A stretch of 64,000 nt of DNA, taken from NCBI GenBank assembly GCA_030144725.1, contig JASKMD010000004.1, positions 8,425,329 through 8,489,328 on the forward strand, read 5' to 3'. Source of the DNA: Haematococcus lacustris. Taxonomy: Eukaryota > Chlorophyta > Chlorophyceae > Chlamydomonadales > Haematococcaceae. The translations under genes and the position numbers were made by a program. This document shows positions 1-11,182 of the stretch, piece by piece; position 1 is the stretch's first letter; every line of letters starts with the position of its first letter. The notes beneath the pieces were generated by a model. It had not been told where the DNA came from. It did no database searches and saw only the letters and a list, made by a program, of their open reading frames with translations.

Positions 1-1276
1 ACACGCAGGCACAAGCACAGGCTAGCACGAGACATGTGTACCTGGACATTTCTAGAAGATTGCCGACACTGCTGACTTGCATCGACATTTCCGCTGCTCC
101 TGCCGCAACTGCCGCCGCTGCTGCCGCTGTTGCCGCCACTGCCGCTGTCGACGCCTGTTGATGTCTCTCTCGCCTCTGCCACTGGTGCTGCCCCTGTGCC
201 ACTGGTGCTGCCCCTGTCCCCCACTATCTGCCTATCCATTCTGTGCTTGCCATCGTTGTTACAAGGGCCTACTCCTGTTGTGCTGCCGCCACTGCTGCCA
301 CCATTGCTGCTGCTGCTAGCACCGCCTCCCCCACTGCTGCCGCCATCACATCATGCGCCTTGGGCGGGCATCTGCACAAGCACCAGTAGGCACAAGCATG
401 GACATATTCTTCCCTGTTGATAAGCAAAGCATGCCTTTCTCTGATACTCTATCCCTGCTGCGTTTGCCACTGCAGCCCTGAGTGTATACTGTTGTCTTGC
501 CTGGCTGCCGCTGCCCCTCCACTGCCTGCCTACCTAAGCTGCATGCAACCCGCATGCCCCTGCTGTTGTGCCTGCGTACTCCTGCAATGCTGCCTGCCTA
601 CCCCTGCTGCACCTGCCCCGGCTGCGCTTCATACCTGCCCCTGCCCCTTGTGGGCCAGCTGTGCTTACTGCATGCTCCTGCTGTGATGCCAACATGGCTT
701 TGCCCCTTTTGGGGCAATGTCTGCTCACGGGTGGTACGCTTCTGTGTGGCCACACCTGTCGACCAGCACCACAACCAGGACGATGCCACACATAGGAGTG
801 AAGCAATTCAGCGCATAGCTGTGCATTAAGCACTTGAGCTGGTGAGGTGCAACAACAGCAGCAAGCAACAACATGTGCGGGTATACCAGCAACAACGGGC
901 ACAACGCAGCTCATACCTGGGTTGGAGCGACCGTTTCCTACTGCGCGAGCTGCGTTGGCCGCTGGGACCGCAGTCCATCCTTAGCATCCGCAGCAGCTGG
1001 TACGGACGTAGCGTTGGCCCAGCAGCTGATTTGTGCACTGCAGCTGGTGCGCCTTGTCTGGTGCTGGTAGGAGCTGCCGGCGCTGAGGCTACTGGAGAGG
1101 ATTACCATGGGCATTCTTTACCCTGCTGCGCAGCCGTCTTGTCCGCAGAGCTGCAGATGGCCCTAGATAGAGCAACACGACCTGTGCGGGCAGCGGTTTG
1201 GCGGTTGCGCTATTCCACCTGACAGCGGGAAGTAATTCTACCTCACAGGTGGAAGAGTTACCGGGAGACTTGATTG
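1..1276. other. Left flank, no assignable gene
   Basis: This stretch precedes the tandem array and is not repeated elsewhere in the window. The first ~350 bases are rich in CTG/CCG trinucleotide runs, giving Cys/Leu/Pro-rich translations in several frames that look like low-complexity artefacts. Open frames at 842-1222 and at 534-914 (minus) match nothing I recognise and show no domain motif. It may be host DNA or an upstream part of the decayed transposase gene F found in the array; the sequence alone does not decide. Confidence 0.4.
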
Positions 1277-3001
1277 CCGTGGCCTATGGGCTCCGTTCGT
1301 CAAAATTTGAAATTTCCTCAGGGCGTGTCACAGCTGAACCTCATGTCCAATACATGACCAACATGTGTTGGCTCATGGGCTTTGAAACTAGAGACCACGG
1401 CAGAAGCACACCAGTGGCAGCAACATCAAGCCTCTTGTCTGCTAGGCTCCAAGAGGTGGGCTAAACCACCACCTCTATACAGTCCCACTTTGTTGCTGCC
1501 AGTCTGACGACCCTTCGAATTGAATCGAGCTCTCCAGCCTTGCGTCACCGGCTAGGGAACTGAACTGTGGACCCCCTGCCAAGTTCTCAACTCTTGTCGA
1601 GTGTTCCCAAGAGGGTTTTTAGGAGCTGGCGTGTACACATGCCTACAGGCATGGGCTTGTCCTCCAAATCCCACCCCTACAAATGGAAGGGGGGCCATGC
1701 TGCCCGCTGTGCGTGTTGTGTGAAGTCTACGCCAGCTGGCAGGACTGCCCAGGTAGAGATTCATGTGGTGGGGGAGGCAGCTTTCTATAGCTCTGGATGC
1801 AGTCATGCAGCCACCGGCCAGGTCACAGCCAAGATGTACGAAATCATGACGGCCCGCAGCAACGTGGAGTCTCCACAGGTTCCATTGGCCCACAGAACCT
1901 GCGTTGAGGCTGTTGTGGCCAGCAGCTGGGCCAGCAGCTGCGGGGGCAGGATCCAGCCAGCCAGTTGCAGCCCTTGCCCCGTCTCTTCTCCACACCCACG
2001 GAAGCAGTTGCACAGCCTGGGCCAGCCCATGCGCCCTGCCCCCACCATCTCCCAGACCAACCACCCTCGCACCCATCACAGTCCCAGCTGCAGGGTGTCC
2101 AGCCAGCACCACCCGGCCCTAGCGGCACTGCTGCACCTATCGGTGCTTTTCATCCTCACTAGGCCTGCCACCCACCCACTGACCTCACCTGCTGAGGAGC
2201 AGCAGCCCATCATGTGAGTGCCCCTGCTGGATGATGTGCTAACTAGGCAAGCCGGGTGCACAGCACCAGCTGCACACTCAAACTGCAGCCTGTTTTGCCA
2301 CTCCACCTAGCACCTAGCACCACCCTGCACCAGCCCTGCCCTGCACCAGCCCCGCCCCGCTCTGGCTATGGCCATAGCCTGACCTTCGCTGACCTGCCCT
2401 GCCCGTCATTTGCTGTTGCAGTTCTCCAGCAGATACATCAAGTACCCGCACTGTTGCGCCTTCACATTCACCCTTCACCCCCTCCCCTCCCTCCCCCCTC
2501 CCCCATCTCGGTCCCACCACCTCCCAGCAAAATCCAGCCCCTGAGCACCACAGCTATGCGGTAGTTGTTTCTGTGTCCTTGTGAGCTTGGCCATCAGCCT
2601 GGCCTTGCCTGCTCTCTGCGCACTTGCCAGTGTGGTGGAGCTAGTGTGGTGGAGCTATGGGGCTACAACACACTTCAAGGGCAGGCATGCACTCGTGCAA
2701 ATTAAGGGCTGGCTGGCTTTAAAAACTTGAGAGTTCAGGTCTAAAACTTGGCATGTAGGTTGTTGAGACCTAGGGGAGGTCAAGACTCTCTTGGGCCAAA
2801 GTGTAATTCTCACTCGGTGTCGAGTTGTTGGACCAGGTGTGGGGCTGTGACCCTGATTTTGGCTAAGGGAGTTGGCACCGAGTGATCAAAGTGTCTTTTC
2901 ATGAAATGTGAGTATGAGAGGTTGTAGAGGGTGGTTACAGCTGCCCAACCTAGTAGGTAGCATGCAAAAAGTCCAAGCCAGTGATGAGCTATGGCCCGTG
3001 T

Positions 3002-3440
3002 CCTAGGACCCTGCGCAGGGTCCTAGCGTCACCATGGTCGTAGGACCCTGCGCAGGGTCTTGGCGACCCTGCGCAGGGTCCTACTGACCCTATGAGTCAA
3101 GAGTTTTCCAGGTTTTGTTCTGACCCTGTGTGCCAGGACCTTGTCAGGCTTCCCGCAGACCCTTTGCAAGGTCCTGTCGTTTCTGTTTGGTATCCTCCCG
3201 ACTCTGTGTGCCAGGACCCTGCGCAGGGTCCTACGACCATGGTGACGCTAGGACCCTGCGCAGGGTCCTACAGACCCTGCGCAGGGTCCTGGAAACCCTG
3301 CGCAGGGTCCTGCTGACCCTGTGTGCCAGGACCCTGCGCAGGGTCCTACGACCATGGTTAGAATTAGAATTAAATATTAGAACAACTATTTTGTAGGTTT
3401 TTTTTTGTAGGGTCCTACAGACCCTCTGCAGGGTCCTGCT
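3002..3440 (+). repeat. 5' subterminal palindromic repeats of CACTC element 1
   Basis: Repeated AGGACCCTGCGCAGGGTCCT, a near-perfect 20-bp palindrome, in irregular spacing with degenerate copies. Subterminal repeats of this sort in CACTA elements are transposase-binding sites in well-studied members; that role is inferred here. Confidence 0.8.
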
Positions 3441-3841
3441 GACTGGCAGAGGTCGGTGGCATCTGGATGAAAGCCATAATGAAAATTTCAAAAAAATTCG
3501 CGCAACATGGCATGCAACCATGCAGCCTTCTTGTCACCCAGCCAACTTGCAACGTCCCTGCTCTACAACACGCCTAGCACAAACGCGATGTACGTGCTCT
3601 ACATTGCGACATCTCGTACTGCCAAGTCGATGAACAACGCCTAAGGTGCGTCTCTAGCTAGTAGCGACTTCCAATTGCAATGAGTCAGCTCCACGCATTC
3701 AGAGCCTCGTAACTCAGCTCGCAGCCAGGCCCAAAACTATGCTCGCTTCCAGTCACATCGCACCTAGCTAGCTAGCTCAGACACGCAACTTAGCCGCAAC
3801 TTAGCCTAGCCAGCAGTGCAGCCCCAGCCACTTCCCCTACC

Positions 3842-4070
3842 ATGAGGCAGCCAACCCGAATGCTAGGCGTACAACCATCTACGTCGCTAGCTCAGCCACG
3901 CAGTCCAGCTACTTCACCAGCATCGCAGCCATCCACACAACCTCGCAACCTCGATATGTTACAGCCACGGAGCAACGCAAAAAGCCAACGTAGCAAGCCT
4001 AGCCACGCATCGACACACAACGAGCGAGCCTCGCCGTCAGCCATGCAAACATCCATGCGAAGTTGTCAAG
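3842..4070 (+). other. Exon-like segment inside CACTC element 1
   Basis: An open frame from ATG 3842, rich in Ser/Pro/Gln, ends at CAAG followed by GTGAGTGG, a good 5' splice site. Several further GTGAGT...CTGCAG intervals follow to about 4860. It may be a captured gene fragment or a remnant of an element-encoded gene. The product is not recognisable. Confidence 0.3.
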
Positions 4071-5025
4071 GTGAGTGGCTATCCCTCTGCAAGTATGTGG
4101 CACCGCTTAACATCTGGCATGCCTTTTGTGCTGCTGCAGGATTAATTGTTTGGCCCTTCCCCTTTGCCACCACCACCTCCCAGGCCGTCGTCGCACCTTG
4201 CCCCACTCCCTATCCTACCTTGCAGCCTGGAGCAACCTCCTCCTTCCCTCCCTCCTTCCCTCCCTCCCTCACGCCCTTTCTCACGCCCTCCCTCACGCCC
4301 TCCCCCCCTCTACATGTCTCTACAGGTGGCTACAGGTCCCCTTACCTTCCTGACCTACCATTCCCCTTCCCTTCCCACTCGCCCTTGACCTCACCCTCAC
4401 CCTCACCCTCACCTTGGCAGGTGAGTAAGCATGCATGTTGTGGTTCGTATTGCCTTGCATTTGGGCGCCTATGCTGGGTTGCATTAGAGAAGCCACCAGC
4501 AAGGATACGACAAGGTTTGAGCGCTTGTACACCTCTTCGCAACACACACAACGAGCTAGGAGCGGTAGCCAGGACTTCCGGTGGGTGCACATGCTCTGGT
4601 GGTGTCAGCCTACCCAGCCCAGTTCTGGTCATGCATGTCCTTATTCATCTGCTTGCTGGCTTATGTTTGCTTGCAGTTGTTGACAGCTTGAGTATGACAA
4701 GTGTAGCAAGGCTTGGTGATTGCAAGCAAGGTGGTAGCGGCGTGACATGGAGGGGGGCATTGAGCATAGCTGTAAGTGGCCAGTCCCTGCACATGAGTTG
4801 TCACCAATGCCAAGCCTAACTGCAAGGATGCCTCTTGCTGCCGCAGGTCTGATGGTCACACTGCTGCCCCTTGCCCCCTTCTCCCTTCCCCCTGCCCTGC
4901 CCAATCCCACCACCACCACATCCGAGTCTGCCACCTACCTCCCCTCCTCCCCTCCTCCCCTCCTCCCCTCCCCTCTCCTCTCCCCCACCCCATGGCACCC
5001 AGCAGCCCTTGGCGTAGCAGCATGG

Positions 5026-5170
5026 AGCGGGCAGCCTGGAGCGGGCAGCCCGGAGTGGGCAGCCTGGAGCGGGCAGCCTAGAGCGGGCAGCCTAGAGCGG
5101 GCAGCCTGGAGCGGGCAGCCTGGAGCCAAGCCTAGCCCAGCCTAGCCTAGCCTAGCCCAGCCTAGCCTAG
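5026..5170 (+). repeat. Short tandem repeats GAGCGGGCAGCCTG and CCTAG
   Basis: Seven or so copies of a 14-15-bp GAGCGGGCAGCCTG unit, followed by CCTAG-type repeats. The same pair of arrays recurs at 45930-46260 and, shorter, at 51270-51370. It is therefore an internal module of the CACTC family. Confidence 0.8.
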
Positions 5171-5579
5171 ATCAGCCTGATTTGGTGCCATGGGGCATAG
5201 GCAGCAAGGCAAAGTGCTTAGCAGTCCCGTGATGAGGTGTTAGCCCATAGCAAGTGCATCCAATCCTTGTGGTTGTGCACATGGCATAGGTTGTGAGTAA
5301 GGCATGAGTCGTTGTGTTGTTGTTGTTGTTGTTGCAGTGTATTGTGTTGTGGTGTTGTGTGGTGTTACCATCTTGCATCAATGCATGTGCTCGGCATCAG
5401 CAATGCAAGCCGTTTGTAGTGGTGTTGCATACGTTGTAAGGTTGTACCATAAGACATGACATGGCAGGTTTGCGCGTGCAAGGTGAATGTCATGATGGCT
5501 TAGATGACATGCACGTGAGCAACAAGAGGGAGAGTGCATGAGGGGTCATGTTGTAGTAGCAAGTACAAGAATCATGCCT

Positions 5580-6177
5580 TGTAGACCCTGTAGACTGGTC
5601 AGCAAGACCCTGTATAATGATCGGCAGGACCCTGTAAAAACTGCCATCAGAACCCCGCACAGGGTCGCCAGGACCCTGCGCCGGGTCACCAGGACCCTGC
5701 GCCGGGTCACCAGGACCCTGCGCCGGGTCACCAGGACCCTGCGCAGGGTCACCAGGACCCTGCGCCGGGTCACCAGGACCCTGCGCCGGGTCACCAGGAC
5801 CCTGCGCCGGGTCGCCAGGACCCTGCGCCGGGTCGCCAGGACCCTGCGCCGGGTCACCAGGACCCTGCGCCGGGTCACCAGGACCCTGCGCCGGGTCGCC
5901 AGGACCCTGCGCCGGGTCACCAGGACCCTGCGCCGGGTCACCAGGACCCTGCGCCGGGTCACCAGGACCCTGCGCAGGGTCACCAGGACCCTGCAAATGG
6001 TCAGCAGTACCCTGTAAAAACTGCCATCAGGACCCTGCGCCGGGTCACCAGGACCCTGCGCCGGGTCCCCAGGACCCTGCGCAGGGTCGCTAGGACCCTG
6101 CAAATGGTCGTCAGGACCCTGCAAATGGCCGATGCGCTAGGACCCTGCGCAGGGTCGGCAGGACCCTGCGCAGGGTT
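5580..6177 (+). repeat. 3' subterminal repeats of CACTC element 1
   Basis: Over twenty head-to-tail copies of an ~18-bp unit, CAGGACCCTGCGCCGGGTCA, with GCGCAGG variants, flanked by looser copies. Translations of this tract on either strand give repetitive GPGDPAQ or TRTLRRV peptides that are artefacts. Confidence 0.85.
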
Positions 6178-7147
6178 TTTTCGGATTTCAAATGGTTATA
6201 ACATCGCACGAACTTTGAGTTTTTCAATGACAACAACGGCGTTGAGTCGGCCTTTCCTGGGGCTATCTGCGGTATGCCTCCCGGGAGAAATGGTCCTGGT
6301 GACTTCCGGCCTTAATCGGCGCGAGTGTGGTTCAGAGGGAGGGGTGGTGAAGCAGTGGCTGAGGGGTGAGATCCTGGCTGACCGTGTCGGGATGTGCAAT
6401 GCATCAGAGCTTGTGCATCACTGCCATGCATATCACAAGCCTGCTACTGCTACTGACCCCAGCTAGGCTTATTGTGCTCGAGCAAGTGTGGGTCATCGGT
6501 GGTGCTTGGAGCTCAGCGCACAGGAGGTAGAGCTTTGGTCACCCCCGCCATTGGCTGCACCCCCATCGCTCAAGAGATAACTTTCTAACTCATTTCTGCA
6601 CGGATGAGGCCGCCGATTTGTGCGATGAGTTGCTGATGGCCCGAATAGAGTGCAGCCAGCCCCAGCGTTTTGCCGGGTGGCTGGCCCCCAACACGCGACG
6701 TGTTCTGGAGCGTCGCAGACACATTTAGCGACGGCTATAGGCAGCCTGGACCCAGAGCGGCGTGAATGGCGCATCCTGACTGGACATGCCAACTTTTCAG
6801 GTTAGCACGCATCAGTGCTGCAACGTCCTAGCACGAATCGAGACCCTCCCCCAAGCTCACTTGCTGCTTCCCGGCCTGTTTCCTTGACCCCCGCTCCAAA
6901 GTGTCACCTTTTGTCATCAAACGGCGCCTCTGCAGGTCGATGGCATTGCGGGTTGGGAGCGTGACTGCGATTGCGGATTGTTGCTGAAAACAGGTTCAGT
7001 CCACATGTTGCAGCCATTTTTAGGTTGCACACAATTTCCTGATTACTGGTGCTTGTGGCTTCTGAGCAACCTCGAACGGCAAAAATTAGTGAAAAACATG
7101 CAGACACTGAGCTGGGAAAAGTGTTTGCCGTTGTGCAGGCCTGTAAT

Positions 7148-7386
7148 TACTCCTACAAATTAATCCCTGCGTTTTTCCCTGCGTTTTAGGCCAACCTTGT
7201 CCGATTGGACTGAAGTTTTGATAGATGGTGTTTTGCTGAAAATAAAACATATTGTTTTTTGAGAAAAGTTTTCAAAAAACAATATGTTTTATTTTCTGCA
7301 AAATACCATCTATCAAATTTTCAGTCCAATCGGACAAGGTTGGCCTAAAACGCAGGAAAAAACGCAGGGATTAATTTGTAGGAGTG
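7148..7386. mobile_element. MITE 1 (foldback, 239 bp); copies at 11794-12032, 16440-16678, 21086-21324
   Basis: A nearly perfect palindrome over its whole length: ACTCCTACAAATTAATCCC at the left and its complement at the right, with AT-rich arms containing AAAACATATTG. The outermost left base is T where other members have C. The flanking duplication is not clear. It ends 7 bp before the ATG of the E transposase and so lies in its 5' leader. It is present in all four array units, so it predates the amplification. Confidence 0.85.
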
Positions 7387-7393
7387 AAACGCC

Positions 7394-8665
7394 ATGGTTA
7401 ACAAGAAAAGGGGGGCAAAGGCTAGATGTGCCGGTGCGCAACACTCCTACAAATTAATCCCTGCGTCCGTCCCTGCGTGTTGACCGACCTTGTCCGATCG
7501 GGCTGAAGTTCTGATAGATGGTAGTTTGCAGAAAATAAAACATATTTTCTCTGATTAAATATTTTAAAAAAATCAAAGGCGGCTGCGCTGTGGCCCTGTG
7601 GCTAGAGTGCAGGGATGAGTGCAGGGATAGGTTGCGGGCCACAGCGCAACAGCTGTTGATTTTTTCAAAATAATTTTCTTGCAAAATATGTTTTATTTTT
7701 TGCAAACTACCATCTATTAAAATTTCAGCCCGATCGGACAAGGTTGGAAACACGCAGGGACGGACGCAGGGATTAATTTGTAGGAGTGAAAAAGCGAGGG
7801 AGGTTATGGCACAGCGCAGGGCTGCTGAGGCTGAAGCCAAGGCCCAGGCTGGTGCTGCTGAGGCTGAGGCCCAGGCACAGGCTGATGCTGGTGCTTATGA
7901 GGCACAGTTGCACCAGCTGCAGCCTGAACTGCAGCAGAGGGAGCAACAAGTTACTGACACCGAACGCTTGCAACATCTACAGCATCAGCTGCAGGACCTG
8001 CAGCAGGATGAACTTCAACGTAAGGAGCAGCAGGTGGCTGAGCAGCAACAGCAGCTGCAGCAGCAGCAGGCAGACATGCACCTGAGGGAGCAGCAGTTGG
8101 CTGAGCAGCAACACCAGCTGCAGCAGCAGCAGGCAGACATGCGGCAGAGGGAGCAGCAGGTGGCTCAGCAGCAGCAACAGGTGCAGCAGCAGCAGGCGGA
8201 CCTGCAGCTGAGGGAGCAGCAGGTGGCTCAGCACCAGCAACAGGTGCAGCAGCAGCAGGCGGACCTGCAGCAGAGGGAGCAGCAGGTGGCTCAGCAGAAG
8301 CACCAGGTGCAGCAGCAACAGGCGGACCTGCAGCAGAGGGAGCAGCAGGTGGCTCAGCAGCAGCAACAGGTGCAGCAGCAGCAGGCGGACCTGCAGCTGA
8401 GGGAGCGCTAGGTGAGGGTGGGCTAGAGAAGTTGGTGGGTGATGCCCAGAATGCCAGGGCTGCTGCAGGCGCTATAGGAGGGGGAGTTGCTACAATAGGA
8501 GGTGCCGCTGGGGGTGCAGACGTGAGGGTTGACTGCAAGCTAGCTAGCAACAAGCTGCCACCAACCACATCAAAGTTGCTGAAAAACCAGCTGCAAGAGT
8601 TGTGGGTTGTGGTGGGCAATGGGCAGCCCACCGTGAAGCAAGTGCGGAACATGCACATAGTGTAA
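7394..8665 (+). pseudogene. Truncated E transposase, unit 1 (N-terminus and coiled coil only)
   Basis: Starts at ATG 7394 in a good context (GCCATGG). It is interrupted by MITE 2, continues from 7791 as a Gln-rich coiled coil with 22-residue (66-bp) repeats, and reaches an in-frame TAG at 8409-8411. A shift of one base reopens a frame reading ALGEGGLEKLVGDA, which crosses into the linker at 8535 and stops at 8665. The catalytic part is missing, so the copy cannot make an active transposase. Confidence 0.75.
7442..7788. mobile_element. MITE 2 (347 bp) in the transposase N-terminus; copies at 12088-12434, 16734-17080, 21380-21726
   Basis: CACTCCTACAAATTAATCCC ends in inverted orientation, with an AA duplication (7440-7441 and 7789-7790). 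The inner arms carry CCGATCGG and AAAATAAAACATAT motifs shared with MITEs 1 and 3. It interrupts the E transposase after codon 16. Removing it with one AA copy joins the residues RCAGAQ to KAREVMAQRR in frame. Confidence 0.88.
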
Positions 8666-9562
8666 CGTGCGGGAATCGTTAACCACGCACCCCACAGGTT
8701 GACCTAGCCTAGATGCCAAATACACGAGCTTAGAGCGGGGTAGCTCGTTGGGTTCTGAACCCACTGTTCCCATTACAGGGTCCAGGTATCTCATGGCCAA
8801 CGTCACACTTGCATGCGCCCTACAACTGTAACACATAGCTGACTGGTTGGATGCTCTGGCGGTCCACATGTCACCTGTCACCAACTAGACCCATGCTTGC
8901 CATCACACACCTCAACAAGACACCTTGGCATGCCTTCCTGCAGCCGAATAGGATGGCACATGGTGGTAGTGAGAGGACATGAGCTTGGGGGGTTGCATAC
9001 CCATGTTAGTGTTGCACGCATTGTCAGCGCCACATGAAACTTGGGCTGTAGTTTCATTTGGGTGCAAGCAGGCCACTAGCTAAGTGGCATACCATTTCAT
9101 TAGTAAACATGGCTGTGGCATGGCTGGGCGTGCCATGGGCTTGTTGTGAAGTTGTCACTCACACCTCACTTGCATGTTGCAGCAACCTTGCCTACTGTGT
9201 AAATGTGTTTGCTACGGACACATGTGTGTGACAATGGTCGCGGATGGAGCCCTGGCTAGTGCTTGGCGCCAGTCACAGGAATACCGAATTCCGGTCAGTC
9301 GAGGCATGGGACATGGGATGGTGCTGCGCCACTTACTAGATACAACTAGGACTATAGATGCACCTCCCGCCACCGTCGCGCCCGACTGGACCGTCACGTG
9401 ATGCTGCACGGTGCTGCGATAGGCATTCTGACCCGTACGACGTTATAACAGCTAGCACCCGATAGCAAGCTTGCGTCTCAAGCACAGGCTTCTGGCCAGG
9501 CACAACCATCAGCGGGATACAGCGCAAAAGGACGATTGCAATGCAGCAGGCGCAACCGCTGT
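8535..9562. repeat. Array linker 1 (copies at 13181-14208 and 17827-18854)
   Basis: This 1028-bp sequence occurs only between cores. It is absent upstream of core 1 and downstream of core 4, where the core continues into unrelated single-copy sequence (38339 onward). That marks it as the join created by the amplification event. I see no gene in it. Open frames of 65-100 codons on either strand have no recognisable motif. Confidence 0.85.
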
Positions 9563-10866
9563 CCGTGGCCTATGGGCTCCGTTCGTCAAAATTTAAAATT
9601 TCCTCAGGGCGTGTCACAGCTGAACCTCATGTCCAATACATGACCAACATGTGTTGGCTCATGGGCTTTGAAACTAGAGACCACGGCAGAAGCACACCAG
9701 TGGCAGCAACATCAAGCCTCTTGTCTGCTAGGCTCCAAGAGGTGGGCTAAACCACCACCTCTATACAGTCCCACTTTGTTGCTGCCAGTCTGACGACCCT
9801 TCGAATTGAATCGAGCTCTCCAGCCTTGCGTCACCGGCTAGGGAACTGAACTGTGGACCCCCTGCCAAGTTCTCAACTCTTGTCGAGTGTTCCCAAGAGG
9901 GTTTTTAGGAGCTGGCGTGTACACATGCCTACAGGCATGGGCTTGTCCTCCAAATCCCACCCCTACAAATGGAAGGGGGGCCATGCTGCCCGCTGTGCGT
10001 GTTGTGTGAAGTCTACGCCAGCTGGCAGGACTGCCCAGGTAGAGATTCATGTGGTGGGGGAGGCAGCTTTCTATAGCTCTGGATGCAGTCATGCAGCCAC
10101 CGGCCAGGTCACAGCCAAGATGTACGAAATCATGACGGCCCGCAGCAACGTGGAGTCTCCACAGGTTCCATTGGCCCACAGAACCTGCGTTGAGGCTGTT
10201 GTGGCCAGCAGCTGGGCCAGCAGCTGCGGGGGCAGGATCCAGCCAGCCAGTTGCAGCCCTTGCCCCGTCTCTTCTCCACACCCACGGAAGCAGTTGCACA
10301 GCCTGGGCCAGCCCATGCGCCCTGCCCCCACCATCTCCCAGACCAACCACCCTCGCACCCATCACAGTCCCAGCTGCAGGGTGTCCAGCCAGCACCACCC
10401 GGCCCTAGCGGCACTGATGCACCTATCGGTGCTTTTCATCCTCACTAGGCCTGCCACCCACCCACTGACCTCACCTGCTGAGGAGCAGCAGCCCATCATG
10501 TGAGTGCCCCTGCTGGATGATGTGCTAACTAGGCAAGCCGGGTGCACAGCACCAGCTGCACACTCAAACTGCAGCCTGTTTTGCCACTCCACCTAGCACC
10601 TAGCACCACCCTGCACCAGCCCTGCCCTGCACCAGCCCCGCCCCGCTCTGGCTATGGCCATAGCCTGACCTTCGCTGACCTGCCCTGCCCGTCATTTGCT
10701 GCTGCAGTTCTCCAGCAGATACATCAAGTACCCGCACTGTTGCGCCTTCACATTCACCCTTCACCCCCTCCCCTCCCTCCCCCCTCCCCCATCTCGGTCC
10801 CACCACCTCCCAGCAAAATCCAGCCCCTGAGCACCACAGCTATGCGGTAGTTGTTTCTGTGTCCTT

Positions 10867-11182
10867 GTGAGCTTGGCCATCAGCCTGGCCTTGCCTGCTC
10901 TCTGCGCACTTGCCAGTGTGGTGGAGCTAGTGTGGTGGAGCTATGGGGCTACAACACACTTCAAGGGCAGGCATGGTTCAGAGGGAGGGGTGGTGAAGCA
11001 GTGGCTGAGGGGTGAGATCCTGGCTGACCGTGTCGGGATGTGCAATGCATCAGAGCTTGTGCATCACTGCCATGCATATCACAAGCCTGCTACTGCTACT
11101 GACCCCAGCTAGGCTTATTGTGCTCGAGCAAGTGTGGGTCATCGGTGGTGCTTGGAGCTCAGCGCACAGGAGGTAGAGCTTT
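10867..11182 (+). pseudogene. Transposase gene F, internal fragment, unit 2
   Basis: Uninterrupted array copy of the F fragment. It reads through the SYGATTHFKG and SEGGVVKQW motifs, contains one in-frame TAG after TATDPS, and ends where E begins at 11183. Upstream of 10867 the similarity to the E transposase fades, so the N-terminal part of F is lost or too diverged to see. Confidence 0.65.

Larger units (their letters stand above)
2690..6327 (+). mobile_element. CACTC-ended DNA transposon 1 (non-autonomous, CACTA-like)
   Basis: The ends are CACTCGTGCAAATTAAGG and, inverted on the right, CACTCGCGCCGATTAAGG (15 of 18 matching). The flanks carry a 2-bp TG duplication at 2688-2689 and 6328-6329. 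Units 2-4 provide the empty site, so the boundaries are certain. Inside are ~300 bp of conserved 5' sequence, palindromic subterminal repeats at both ends, CT-rich tracts and intron-like modules, but no transposase. CACT-type termini and dense subterminal repeats are hallmarks of CACTA/EnSpm elements. The exact superfamily is inferred. Confidence 0.9.
2581..6536 (+). pseudogene. Transposase gene F, internal fragment, unit 1 (split by CACTC element 1)
   Basis: Segments 2581-2689 and 6328-6536 encode the DDE-like core of a transposase related to that of element E. The diagnostic stretch reads WWSYGATTHFKG followed by GSEGGVVKQW, against QWSYGATSHFKS and DSEGGVAKREW in E. A CACTC element sits between codons with a TG duplication. 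An in-frame TAG follows the residues TATDPS. Past it the frame continues as far as 6536, where the left end of E interrupts it. This is a relic, not a functional gene. Confidence 0.7.
6537..8534 (+). mobile_element. Transposon E, left-end fragment, unit 1
   Basis: Begins with the E terminus GGTCACCCCCGC after TTT and runs through two MITEs and the truncated 5' part of the transposase to the core boundary. Equivalent fragments lie at 11183-13180 and 15829-17826. They are tandem-array duplicates of the left part of the complete E at 20475, not independent insertions. Confidence 0.85.

Noticed and set aside
1567..2217. 216-codon frame repeated in each array unit as a conserved gene
   Set aside because: Its conservation follows from recent tandem duplication; there is no recognisable domain and overlapping antisense frames are equally long.
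5490..6124. Repetitive proteins with GPGDPAQ or TRTLRRV units
   Set aside because: They translate the subterminal DNA repeats of CACTC element 1, are open in several frames at once, and have no start context.
7951..8658. Antisense 235-codon Ala/Pro-rich frame opposite the coiled coil
   Set aside because: The CAG/CTG-rich repeats of the sense coiled coil read as Ala/Pro on the reverse strand; it disappears as a unit wherever the sense repeat changes.
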